From: Clostridiales bacterium
Lineage (GTDB): Bacteria > Bacillota_A > Clostridia > Christensenellales > Aristaeellaceae
Reading direction: 5' to 3'
DNA length: 14,020 bases
Assembly: GCA_024684665.1 (NCBI GenBank)
Contig: JAIKWN010000090.1
Span: forward strand, 1-14,020
Every line of letters begins with the position of its first letter. Position 1 is the stretch's first letter. A program made the translations under genes and the position numbers. The notes under the pieces were generated by a model, which had not been told where the DNA came from, searched no databases, and worked only from the letters and a program-made list of their open reading frames with translations. Shown one piece after another: positions 1 to 6,800 of this stretch.

Positions 1-263
1 TCCATCTACCTGCCACATTTACCCCGCATGATTCCGTGTAGCTATTGGGCTTCGACTTGTCTTGGAGCCTTACCCTCATGCAGACCCTTATATGTGGTTT
101 CTGTTCGTCAGGCCAGAGGTTTGCCCGTGGTTAGTCTGTTCTCACATCCGGCTTCCTTCAGATTCCACCTCACGATGGACACCCTTGCCTTCGGCTGTAC
201 CCTTCCCACTACCGGGCGGGTTCGGGACTTTCACCCGTTAGAAACGTGCGCCGCCGGGCGCAC
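1..263 (-). mobile_element. Group II intron, bacterial class C, 5' part (cut by window edge)
   Basis: On the minus strand the element begins at 263 with GTGCGCCCGG, the group II 5' consensus (GUGYG). The domain I hallmark GGTGAAAGTCC follows at 235-225. Further on come AAGGGTGTCC, GTGGAATCTGAAGGAAGC and GCAAACC, in the same order as in the class IIC intron of Oceanobacillus iheyensis as I remember it. The similarity runs to the window edge near the end of domain I, so domains II-VI, the reverse transcriptase/maturase ORF (normally in domain IV) and the 3' splice site would lie at positions below 1. The insertion site directly behind a terminator hairpin is the known target preference of class C introns. 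Short ORFs crossing this stretch on the plus strand are artefacts of structured RNA. Whether the intron is intact or mobile cannot be judged here. Confidence 0.88.
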
Positions 264-299
264 AAGAATAGCAGCTTCTCCCGTACAAGGGAGAAGCTG
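264..299 (-). terminator. Rho-independent terminator of the 728-aa membrane protein gene; intron target
   Basis: A perfect 11-bp stem (CAGCTTCTCCC / GGGAGAAGCTG, 272-299) closes a 6-nt loop. It lies 17 nt behind the stop codon of the minus-strand gene ending at 317. On the minus strand it is followed by CTATTCTT, and the group II intron starts right after that. The U-rich tail is short and is probably split by the intron; the rest may lie in the 3' exon outside the window. Confidence 0.85.
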
Positions 300-316
300 T
301 TTCATTCTGTTCCAGT

Positions 317-2503
317 TCATCGTTCCTTCCGCCGTCCAGGTACAGGGAGCAGGAGGGCAATCAGCGCTAGCAGGGAAATCATGTCGCAGAACCGCCAGGC
401 AAGTTTCCCTGCATAGCGGATGAAAACCGTTCTTTCTCCCCCGCCAGCGGGGATCGCAATACCGAGAGTATTGAATTGCGTCTGGGAAATGGGGAGCCGC
501 CGTCCATCTTCCCATGCTTCCCAGCCGTCAAAGGCAAAGACGGGAAGTGTCACGCTGCCACCCGCCTGCGCGGATATCCGAAGCTTCAGGTTCGTGCCAG
601 CCCGGTCAAATCCAAGGACCTCAGCGCCCTCCGAAGTCAACTCGCCCGTCATCGTCCGCGAATCCGTCCGCGGAAGAGAATAATCGAAAAACCGCATCCC
701 CTGTTCGGATACCCGGTTGTAGATCATGAGCTTTTCTTTCCGGGTTTCCCGTGTCAGCATCGGAATCACGGAAGACAGGCAGAAAGCAAGTACCAGAGCA
801 ACTGCCAGCAGCTGCCCCGCGGCATTCGCGCGCTTTTCCCGCCCTTCTGCCAGCCAGCTGAGAATTTGCGTCAATGCCCATGCCCCACACAGGGAAAAGC
901 ACAAATCTACGATCATAAGCAGACGCCAGGGAAACTGGAGATAAGAAACAGCACGCAGGACGAGGCCGGGAAGCGCACCCCAGGGGAAGAGCGTAGAAGC
1001 CGCCAGTACGCAAAGCGTCCCAAGAACGAGCGCACCCAGGGAAATGCGCGCGCCGGGATCCCGTTTCTCTCCCCGCTCACGCAGCAGGAGCAGAAGGGCA
1101 AGACAGAGCAGCGCGGATAAGAGAAGCGGTGCACCGACTTCGTAGCCCCGGGAGCGCAGCGTCGAATCATACCGTTTCTGAGCCAGGTCATAACCAGTCC
1201 CGGAGAGGAGCTGGGCCGGCGCCATGGCCCCAGCGGAAAGCGATTTCACCATATCCTCGCCGGTGACCCCTTGCCGCAGGAAGGTCATCACAGGCGCCGC
1301 CAGGCAGACGCCCAGCAGGGCCGTGCAGAAAAACGCGAGCAGAAGCCGTGGAAGCCTCCTCTCCCGTAAAAGCCGGGGGAGCATCGGCAGGATGATCAGG
1401 AGCGAGAGCACTGCGGAAAGCGCCGTTGTCACGAGATGCGCATGCAGCAGTGCCGCTGCGGAGAGCGCGAGACGCGGCCACCGTCCGGCATCTCCATTCG
1501 TCACTTCGTACAGTTCTGCACAGAAGAAGGGCAGGAACGCCATAGCCAGCGATTCACCCACCGCGCTGCGGGTATATACGTCCGTCAGCCGGTACACAGC
1601 CAGCGTATAGAGAACCGAGCAAACCGCGCCCGCAAACGCGCTCCCAAACACGCGTCTTCCGAGATGATACGCCCCCAGCGCTGTTACAAGATTTACGGCA
1701 ATCAACAGCGCATGCACGGCATACTGGATGCTTGCGCCGGCGATGATCATGAACGCAGAGGGATAGAGAAAGGCGGAAGGATAAAAAGCCGTCACCACGG
1801 AACCGTAACCCTGGTTCATATAAGTAGCATAGCGGACCGGAAACTGTCCGGAGCGCAGTCCTTGCGTCAGAGCCGACAGCCGCTCCAGATGGAAAAGCAT
1901 ATCGTCCCCGATGCCGAGATTGTCCTTCAGGCAGGGTATACTCGCCATCAAAGCGGCAAAAAGAATGCAGACCAGTAGCGAAGAAGATATCCGCCGCGCA
2001 ATCCATTCCCCGAAAACCAGGAAAACCGCAATTGTAGCCAAAAAGAAACTTATCGTAAAAAGCCTGTCCGTACAGGCTCCACCTGTGAGGGTCATCGCCT
2101 CGCACCTGAGAAATGTCCCGGCCCCATAGTCCGCTTCGGCGCGGAAGTTGTTTGCCTCGTTAAAGAGCAAAAAGGACACTTCGCCGGAAGCGTTCTCCGG
2201 CGACACGATAAACGACGCCGGTTCGAAATCAACGCCGTTATCACTCAACAGGCGCACAGTGTTCTCCGCATCTGTTGCAAATGAATAGCGCAGGCGGTAT
2301 CGCCCAGCACGCAGCACCATCCCGGGGCCTTCGGTAACGAGCCCGAAATCGCCCGCCTCCCGTACCGTAAGGGACAGCGTTCCATTCCCCACCAGGTCGT
2401 AGTGTTTCTGCATGCGCGGCGGCAGGATAATCCAGACGGCCGCGATCAGCAGAAGGCAGGAGAGGGCAAGGATCCGGAAAACCCGGTTCCGTTTCTTATC
2501 CAT
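317..2503 (-). CDS. Polytopic membrane protein, GT-C/YfhO-like (PTPS_related family)
   Basis: This 728-residue protein has an N-terminal anchor (about 8-28) and a beta-rich domain (about 35-145) with no membrane segments. A long series of hydrophobic helices runs from about 148 to 590, followed by a second soluble domain and a final helix before RRKER. The loop around 198-210 (GDDMLFHLERL), the GYG...FYP stretch (232-242) and DVYTRSAVGE (308-317) fit the membrane family called '6-pyruvoyl-tetrahydropterin synthase related'. That family resembles GT-C glycosyltransferases using lipid-linked sugars. The acidic pair D200/D201 is where a GT-C catalytic residue would sit, but this is inference. 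The substrate is unknown; a role in cell-surface polysaccharide or lipid glycosylation is plausible. It is the last gene of an operon, 24 nt after the zinc-ribbon gene. A GGAAGGA site about 10 nt before the ATG supports the start. It is a paralogue of the gene at 3247-5463. Confidence 0.85.
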   Translation of the reverse strand: MDKKRNRVFRILALSCLLLIAAVWIILPPRMQKHYDLVGNGTLSLTVREAGDFGLVTEGPGMVLRAGRYRLRYSFATDAENTVRLLSDNGVDFEPASFIVSPENASGEVSFLLFNEANNFRAEADYGAGTFLRCEAMTLTGGACTDRLFTISFFLATIAVFLVFGEWIARRISSSLLVCILFAALMASIPCLKDNLGIGDDMLFHLERLSALTQGLRSGQFPVRYATYMNQGYGSVVTAFYPSAFLYPSAFMIIAGASIQYAVHALLIAVNLVTALGAYHLGRRVFGSAFAGAVCSVLYTLAVYRLTDVYTRSAVGESLAMAFLPFFCAELYEVTNGDAGRWPRLALSAAALLHAHLVTTALSAVLSLLIILPMLPRLLRERRLPRLLLAFFCTALLGVCLAAPVMTFLRQGVTGEDMVKSLSAGAMAPAQLLSGTGYDLAQKRYDSTLRSRGYEVGAPLLLSALLCLALLLLLRERGEKRDPGARISLGALVLGTLCVLAASTLFPWGALPGLVLRAVSYLQFPWRLLMIVDLCFSLCGAWALTQILSWLAEGREKRANAAGQLLAVALVLAFCLSSVIPMLTRETRKEKLMIYNRVSEQGMRFFDYSLPRTDSRTMTGELTSEGAEVLGFDRAGTNLKLRISAQAGGSVTLPVFAFDGWEAWEDGRRLPISQTQFNTLGIAIPAGGGERTVFIRYAGKLAWRFCDMISLLALIALLLPVPGRRKER

Positions 2504-2527
2504 GGCAAGCCGTTCCTTCCGTTTTCC

Positions 2528-2890
2528 TCAGGCATCCGTAGCATCTTCAGCGGGCCCGTCCTCTGCTGTCCCGGAAGTTCCTTCCTGTTTGTCTTCTCCG
2601 AAAAGCTCCCGGGCAAGGGTCTCCGCCTCCTCCAGGCGCGCAAAAGGAACGAAGAAATCCGTCACCTCCAGCCGGGTGCCGATGATAGAGGAGATACCGG
2701 CGCCCAGTTCTCCCTCCGCCAGGCAAGGGATGCCCTCCTGACGCAGGATATCCTCGTACATTTCCGAAAAGACACCGGACATGCGCACAGCCAGGCACGG
2801 ATCCCCCGCTTCAGGTACCCGCGTTTTTCCTTTGCAGTCCGGGCAGGTATCTCCCTCTAAAAGCGTTCGGCATTTCGGACAGTACTGCAT
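2528..2890 (-). CDS. Small zinc-ribbon protein with DUF2007-like domain
   Basis: A 120-residue soluble protein. It opens with a zinc ribbon, C4-P-K-C7 and C16-P-D-C19, which should bind one zinc ion. A compact alpha/beta segment follows (about 31-98: CLAVRMSGVFSEMYEDILRQ, then a conserved-looking IPCLAE stretch). Its layout resembles the DUF2007 'putative signal-transducing' fold, in which a short ferredoxin-like domain follows or precedes a zinc ribbon. The tail (100-120) is acidic and low in complexity. The start is well supported: TAAGGAGG, which contains the stop codon of the preceding 53-residue gene, lies just upstream of the ATG. Co-transcription with two membrane-protein genes suggests a cytosolic adaptor or regulator for them, but no function is known. 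Confidence 0.8.
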   Translation of the reverse strand: MQYCPKCRTLLEGDTCPDCKGKTRVPEAGDPCLAVRMSGVFSEMYEDILRQEGIPCLAEGELGAGISSIIGTRLEVTDFFVPFARLEEAETLARELFGEDKQEGTSGTAEDGPAEDATDA

Positions 2891-2900
2891 AGCTTCCTCC

Positions 2901-3062
2901 TTACAGGGTCTTAATAAAGTCGACGGCGTTCTTGATTGTAAGCAGCGCCCAGTACAGGCAGATGAGCCACCAGACGTTCTTCTTTTTCACCTGACCGATG
3001 AATACGACGCCAGCCACCACCATCAGCAGAAAAATCAGGATTTTCGTTGTCATAACGTGCAT
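2901..3062 (-). CDS. 53-residue two-helix membrane peptide
   Basis: A short gene on the minus strand. It is predicted to encode 53 residues: MHVMTTKILIFLLM, then a hydrophobic run, a basic turn GQVKKKNVWW, a second hydrophobic run (LICLYWALL) and the tail KNAVDFIKTL. This gives two membrane helices joined by a positively charged loop, so the loop should face the cytosol and both ends should face outward. AGAAAGGA lies about 5 nt before the upstream ATG (3062); a second in-frame ATG at 3053 would give 50 residues but is more distant. The stop codon TAA is part of the ribosome binding site of the zinc-ribbon gene, so translation is probably coupled. It is the first gene of the operon. I recognise no family. 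Confidence 0.7.
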   Translation of the reverse strand: MHVMTTKILIFLLMVVAGVVFIGQVKKKNVWWLICLYWALLTIKNAVDFIKTL

Positions 3063-3138
3063 CTTTTTCCTTTCTGAGGATTCTTTTTAGAAGCTGCGAA
3101 ACCAGCAGACAAGAGTTCTTCGCCGGTTTTGCCTTCCC

Positions 3139-3168
3139 ATTCTACCATCCCCACCCCCTGCAGCGCAA
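3139..3168 (-). promoter_or_regulatory. Promoter of the 53-aa / zinc-ribbon / 728-aa operon
   Basis: On the minus strand TTGCGC (3168-3163) and TAGAAT (3144-3139) are 18 nt apart, and the -10 is preceded by TGG, an extended -10 form. It lies about 75 nt upstream of the first gene. It is back to back with the promoter of the divergent 738-aa gene. Confidence 0.5.
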
Positions 3169-3200
3169 GCAAAACGCCGCTTCCTTTCCGGCGTCCGCTG

Positions 3201-3209
3201 TGGTATCAT
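3201..3209 (+). promoter_or_regulatory. Extended -10 promoter of the 738-aa membrane protein gene
   Basis: TGGTATCAT (3201-3209) is a good extended -10 element about 38 nt before the ATG at 3247. The -35 region is weak (TTCCTT at a 17-nt spacing), as is common for TG-extended promoters. Confidence 0.5.
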
Positions 3210-3246
3210 AAATGCGCAATACCGAAAGAACCCGGGAGGCCCGACC

Positions 3247-5463
3247 ATGAACAAGCGCCTGATTGCCGCCGCGCTGCTGCTAGAGGCTTTGCTGATCGTC
3301 CTTTTCACACTGCCCCTCATCCGCTTTACCCCGGAAGAAATCCCGCTGGCCTTTTCCCATTGGGAATGCCCGGAAGGGCGCTTCGACGAAGGCTGGGGCT
3401 TTTCCCCGGAAGAAGGCGCAAAGCCCAGCGAAGTTTTTCTTGAAAGCCCTTCTCTTTCCCTGGAAAAGGGCGACTACCTGCTCACCGTGGAATATGAAGC
3501 GGAGGCGGACCAGAGCCTGCGGCTGCTGGACGAAAACAATTACGGTCTTCTTCTTCCGGAAGGAACCGTTCATCTCTCCCGCAGCACAAAAACGGCGGCG
3601 ACCCGTGTGCGCGCGGATGCTGGCATCCCCGCCCTGCGCGTGCGCATGGGATATTCCGGGGAGGGTGCCTATAACGTGCTCTCCGTACGCATGGAGACGG
3701 ATTCTGCCGGCTTTGTCCGCAGGCTTGTATGCCTTATCCTGCTTGCCCTTGCGATGGATTTCTTCCTTCTGTGTCCCCGGCTGCGCATCCCCGCCGCCGC
3801 GGCGCTCGGAATCGCGCTCCTTTCTTCTCTGCCGCTCTTCATGGACAAGTTCGCGGACGGGCACGACTGTGCCTTCCATCTGATGCGCATTGAGGCCCTG
3901 GCGGACGGACTTGCCCGGGGCCTTTTCCCTCTGCGGCTCTCAGCTTTGCATTTGGACGGCTGGGGGTATCCGACTTCCATATACTACGGCGATCTGCTGC
4001 TCTGCATTCCTGCTGCGCTGCGCCTTTTGGGATTCTCTGTAACAGGTGCCTACAAGGCATACGTCTTTTTCGTGAACCTTGCGACCGCCGCGGTCGGGTG
4101 CGCCTGCTTTGCCAGGATCGCCGGGGATAAAAGGCGCGGATGCCTGCTGTCCCTTTTATACTGCACGGCCGGTTACCGGATGATGGATATATACGTCCGC
4201 ATGGCCGTGGGGGAATATACCGCCATGCTTTTCTTCCCGCTCATCCTTGCTGGGCTCTGGGACCTGCTTTCAGAGAATCCCCGGGGACGTCGGCTCGCGG
4301 ACGACGCGCTGCTGCTCTCCTTCGGGTTTTCCGGGCTTGTGACCTGCCATCTCATCAGCACGGAGCTGGCCCTCGCCGCCTGCATCCTCACCTGCGCATG
4401 TCTACCCCACCGCTCCCTGCGCCCCCGGAGCCTGATGACGGTCTTTGCGGGGGCGGTCTCCGCGCTGCTGCTCTCTGCGTTCTTCGCCATTCCGCTGCTG
4501 GACTACCTGCGAAACGTTCCGGTCTCCATCACCTCGGTGCCCAATCCCAACGCACAGCGCATCCGGGTGGAAGGAGCGTACATATCGCAGCTCTTCGCCC
4601 TTTTCCAGTCTCCTTTCGGCGGGGAAGGGTACAACACCCCGGCCGGTCGCTTCACCCTCTCCCCTGGGCCGGCGATCCTCGCGCTGCCCGCGGCGTTCTG
4701 GCTGCTGATAAATAAGAAAGGCGGCCGTCGTCTTGCCATTCTTTCTGCCTTTTCGCTCTTCTTCCTCTGGGCATCCACAGCTCTCTTCCCATGGGACTGG
4801 ATCGAGGAAACACGCCTTGGTTTCCTCTGCGGGATCCAATTCCCCTGGCGCTGCCTTGCGATCGCCATCCCGCTGCTCTGCCTGCTGACCGCGGAACTGC
4901 TGCAACTTCCCGCCTGCCCTAAGGAGGCGGAACGATGGATTCTTCTCACCTGCCTGCTCTCCGTCTTTGTCTTCACCGGGCAGTATGCTCAGGAGGGAAC
5001 ATTCATCGAACCCTTTGACCGCCAGGAAGTCATCCTCTCATCGGACGAGGTGGGCGGCGGCGAATACATGCGCTATTCTCCCGAGAACGACCGGGTTGCG
5101 GACGATGAGCGGGAAGCGCTCGCTTCCTCCGTGGAATCCCGGAACCTCGATTGGCTGGAGGTTACTTCCCGGGACGGTTTGTCCTTTACGCTGGACGTGA
5201 TGGCAAGCCTTGAAGAAGACGGCGAGATCCGGTTGCCGGTCTTCAATTACAAGGGTATCACCGCCCGGGATGCGGACGGAAATCTGCTTACCGTTTCCGA
5301 CGGAATCAACTGCCGTGCGATTGTCACCGTCCCCGCCGGCTTCGACGGGCAGGTTTCGGTTTCTTTTGAAGAACCGCGTCCCTGGAAAGCAGCCTCGTTT
5401 GTCAGCCTGGCGGCATTTCTCGCGCTTATAGTCGGCTGCTGTATAAAGAGAAAATCACACTGA
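3247..5463 (+). CDS. Polytopic membrane protein, GT-C/YfhO-like (PTPS_related family), second copy
   Basis: A 738-residue protein with the same plan as its divergent neighbour. It has an N-terminal helix (about 6-24), a soluble beta-rich domain (about 35-150), many membrane helices (from about 157), a C-terminal soluble domain of about 150 residues and a last helix before KRKSH. The shared landmarks are DGHDCAFHLMRIEAL (204-218), GWGYPTSIYYGDL (238-250) and DIYVRMAVGEY (314-324). Each has a counterpart in the other copy, so the two are paralogues that have diverged strongly. The family resembles GT-C glycosyltransferases, so transfer of a sugar from a lipid carrier outside the cytosol is the best guess. 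The donor and acceptor are unknown. GGGAGG lies 7 nt before the ATG. The sequence shows no frameshift. It appears to be transcribed alone. Confidence 0.85.
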   Translation: MNKRLIAAALLLEALLIVLFTLPLIRFTPEEIPLAFSHWECPEGRFDEGWGFSPEEGAKPSEVFLESPSLSLEKGDYLLTVEYEAEADQSLRLLDENNYGLLLPEGTVHLSRSTKTAATRVRADAGIPALRVRMGYSGEGAYNVLSVRMETDSAGFVRRLVCLILLALAMDFFLLCPRLRIPAAAALGIALLSSLPLFMDKFADGHDCAFHLMRIEALADGLARGLFPLRLSALHLDGWGYPTSIYYGDLLLCIPAALRLLGFSVTGAYKAYVFFVNLATAAVGCACFARIAGDKRRGCLLSLLYCTAGYRMMDIYVRMAVGEYTAMLFFPLILAGLWDLLSENPRGRRLADDALLLSFGFSGLVTCHLISTELALAACILTCACLPHRSLRPRSLMTVFAGAVSALLLSAFFAIPLLDYLRNVPVSITSVPNPNAQRIRVEGAYISQLFALFQSPFGGEGYNTPAGRFTLSPGPAILALPAAFWLLINKKGGRRLAILSAFSLFFLWASTALFPWDWIEETRLGFLCGIQFPWRCLAIAIPLLCLLTAELLQLPACPKEAERWILLTCLLSVFVFTGQYAQEGTFIEPFDRQEVILSSDEVGGGEYMRYSPENDRVADDEREALASSVESRNLDWLEVTSRDGLSFTLDVMASLEEDGEIRLPVFNYKGITARDADGNLLTVSDGINCRAIVTVPAGFDGQVSVSFEEPRPWKAASFVSLAAFLALIVGCCIKRKSH

Positions 5464-5512
5464 AAAAGCATACCGGCTACCCCCAGGAGCAAGTCTTTGG
5501 TTTGCAAATTTC

Positions 5513-5543
5513 CTTGAATCCCTTAGCATCCCTATGGTATGAT
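5513..5543 (+). promoter_or_regulatory. Promoter of the kinase-CYTH gene
   Basis: TTGAAT and TATGAT (5538-5543) are 18 nt apart, and the -10 carries an upstream TGG (extended -10). Transcription would start near 5550, about 50 nt before the ATG at 5602, inside the stem of the hairpin described next. Confidence 0.6.
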
Positions 5544-5544
5544 A

Positions 5545-5585
5545 AACCCGCAAAGCGATTCTCCCGCTTTCCGCGGGTTCTTTTC
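5545..5585 (+). terminator. Terminator behind the 738-aa gene, overlapping the next promoter
   Basis: Outer arms AACCCGC (5545-5551) and GCGGGTT (5573-5579) enclose inner arms AAAGCG and CGCTTT, with a 2-nt bulge. CTTTTCC follows. It lies about 80 nt after the stop of the 738-aa gene and would stop read-through into the kinase gene. The same DNA includes the predicted start point of the kinase transcript, which would lack the 5' outer arm and so escape termination. Confidence 0.65.
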
Positions 5586-5601
5586 CTTGAAGGAGCGTCC
5601 C

Positions 5602-6696
5602 ATGAGCATCACAAAAATCGTCATCACCGGCGGTCCCTGTGCCGGGAAGTCCACCGCCATGAGCTGGATCCAGAACGCCTTCACTGAGAAGGGATACACG
5701 GTCCTCTTCGTCCCGGAGACAGCAACGGAGCTGATCGGAGGCGGCGTCTGCCCATGGACCTGCGGCAGCAATGTCGAATACCAGAAATGCCAGATGCGCC
5801 TGCAGCTGACGAAAGAGCAGCTTTTCCTACAGGCGGCAAAGACCATGCCGGGAGAAAAGATCCTTGTGGTCTGCGATCGGGGGGCACTCGACAACCGGGC
5901 TTATATGAACGACGAAGAATTTGCCAAAGTACTTTCCGATGTGGGGGAGAGCGAGATCGAACTGCGGGACAGCTACGACGCGGTCTTCCACCTGGTCACC
6001 GCCGCCAAAGGTGCGGAGCAGTTTTATTCCAACGCCAACAACGAAGCCCGCTACGAAAGCATCGAGGAAGCCAGGGATCTGGACGACCGGCTGCTGGCCG
6101 CCTGGAGCGGGCATCCCCATCTCCGTGTCATCGACAACGCCACCGATTTCGGCGACAAGATGATGCGCCTCATTTCGGAGGTTTCTTCCTTCCTGGATGA
6201 GCCGGAGCCCTATGAGATCGAACGCAAGTTCCTGATCGCCTATCCGGATCTCGAAAAACTCGAAGCCTTCCCCGGATGCCGCAGGGTGGAGATCATCCAA
6301 ACCTACCTGAAGCCTAGGAATGGCTGCGAGGTACGGGTTCGGCAGCGTGGGATGGACGGGCACTACATCTACTTTGAAACCATGAAGCGCGATGTGGAAG
6401 AACCATCCACGGGGCGCCGCGTCGAGGTGGAGCGTCGGCTCACCCAGGACGAGTACCTGCAGCTTCTCATGGAGGCGGACACCACGAAACACGCCATCCG
6501 CAAAACTCGCTACTGCCTTGCCTACGACCGGCAAGTCTTCGAGATCGACGTCTATCCCTTCTGGAATGACCAGGCGATCCTCGAAATCGAGCTTCACGAC
6601 GCGCAGGACGAAATCCGCTTCCCGCCGATGGTCACGATCCTCCGGGAAGTCACGGGCGAGAAAGAATTCCGTAACTCCGCCCTGGCGGCGAGATAA
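5602..6696 (+). CDS. P-loop nucleotide kinase/ATPase fused to a CYTH domain (TTD14-like)
   Basis: A 364-residue cytosolic protein. The N-terminal half (about 1-195) is a P-loop domain with Walker A GGPCAGKST (10-18) and a Walker B-like strand VVCDRG (89-94). It is close to the AAA_28/NadR-like kinase group. The C-terminal half (about 202-355) is a CYTH (triphosphate tunnel) domain with the EIERKF signature (205-210), repeated basic and acidic residues such as EVRVRQR (243-249), and ILEIEL (326-331). This pairing is known in bacterial proteins and in animal TTD14, which binds GTP and phospholipid. The substrate in bacteria is not established; a role with nucleoside triphosphates or polyphosphates is likely. 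The start at 5602 is chosen over an in-frame ATG at 5539 because AAGGAG lies just before it and the earlier ATG is inside the -10 element. It appears monocistronic. Confidence 0.88.
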   Translation: MSITKIVITGGPCAGKSTAMSWIQNAFTEKGYTVLFVPETATELIGGGVCPWTCGSNVEYQKCQMRLQLTKEQLFLQAAKTMPGEKILVVCDRGALDNRAYMNDEEFAKVLSDVGESEIELRDSYDAVFHLVTAAKGAEQFYSNANNEARYESIEEARDLDDRLLAAWSGHPHLRVIDNATDFGDKMMRLISEVSSFLDEPEPYEIERKFLIAYPDLEKLEAFPGCRRVEIIQTYLKPRNGCEVRVRQRGMDGHYIYFETMKRDVEEPSTGRRVEVERRLTQDEYLQLLMEADTTKHAIRKTRYCLAYDRQVFEIDVYPFWNDQAILEIELHDAQDEIRFPPMVTILREVTGEKEFRNSALAAR

Positions 6697-6756
6697 TGCG
6701 GTGTGAACAGCCGCCCCCTCTTCGCAGGTTCGTGGCATTTATCACAGTATAACGAA

Positions 6757-6797
6757 ACGGAAGCGGCCATTTGTCATCCGGCAAATCCCGCTTCCGT
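6757..6797. terminator. Shared bidirectional terminator between convergent genes
   Basis: Perfect 10-bp outer arms, ACGGAAGCGG (6757-6766) and CCGCTTCCGT (6788-6797), hold an inner ATTTG/CAAAT stem. It lies 60 nt after the stop of the kinase-CYTH gene on the plus strand and 3 nt after the stop of the macrodomain gene on the minus strand. U-rich tails exist on both sides (CTGTTATTCT on plus, TTTCGTTATACT on minus). Confidence 0.75.
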
Positions 6798-6800
6798 CTG

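Noticed and set aside
28..423. A 131-residue plus-strand reading frame at the left edge
   Set aside because: It runs through the antisense of the group II intron and the terminator and has no ribosome binding site; similar frames are common annotation artefacts over such introns.
476..1120. A 214-residue plus-strand reading frame
   Set aside because: It lies opposite the membrane-protein gene, is rich in Arg, Gln and Pro without domain character, and reflects GC-rich codon bias on the other strand.
5827..6738. A 303-residue minus-strand frame opposite the kinase-CYTH gene
   Set aside because: The plus strand carries clear Walker A and CYTH motifs; the minus frame shows no recognisable motif and no ribosome binding site.
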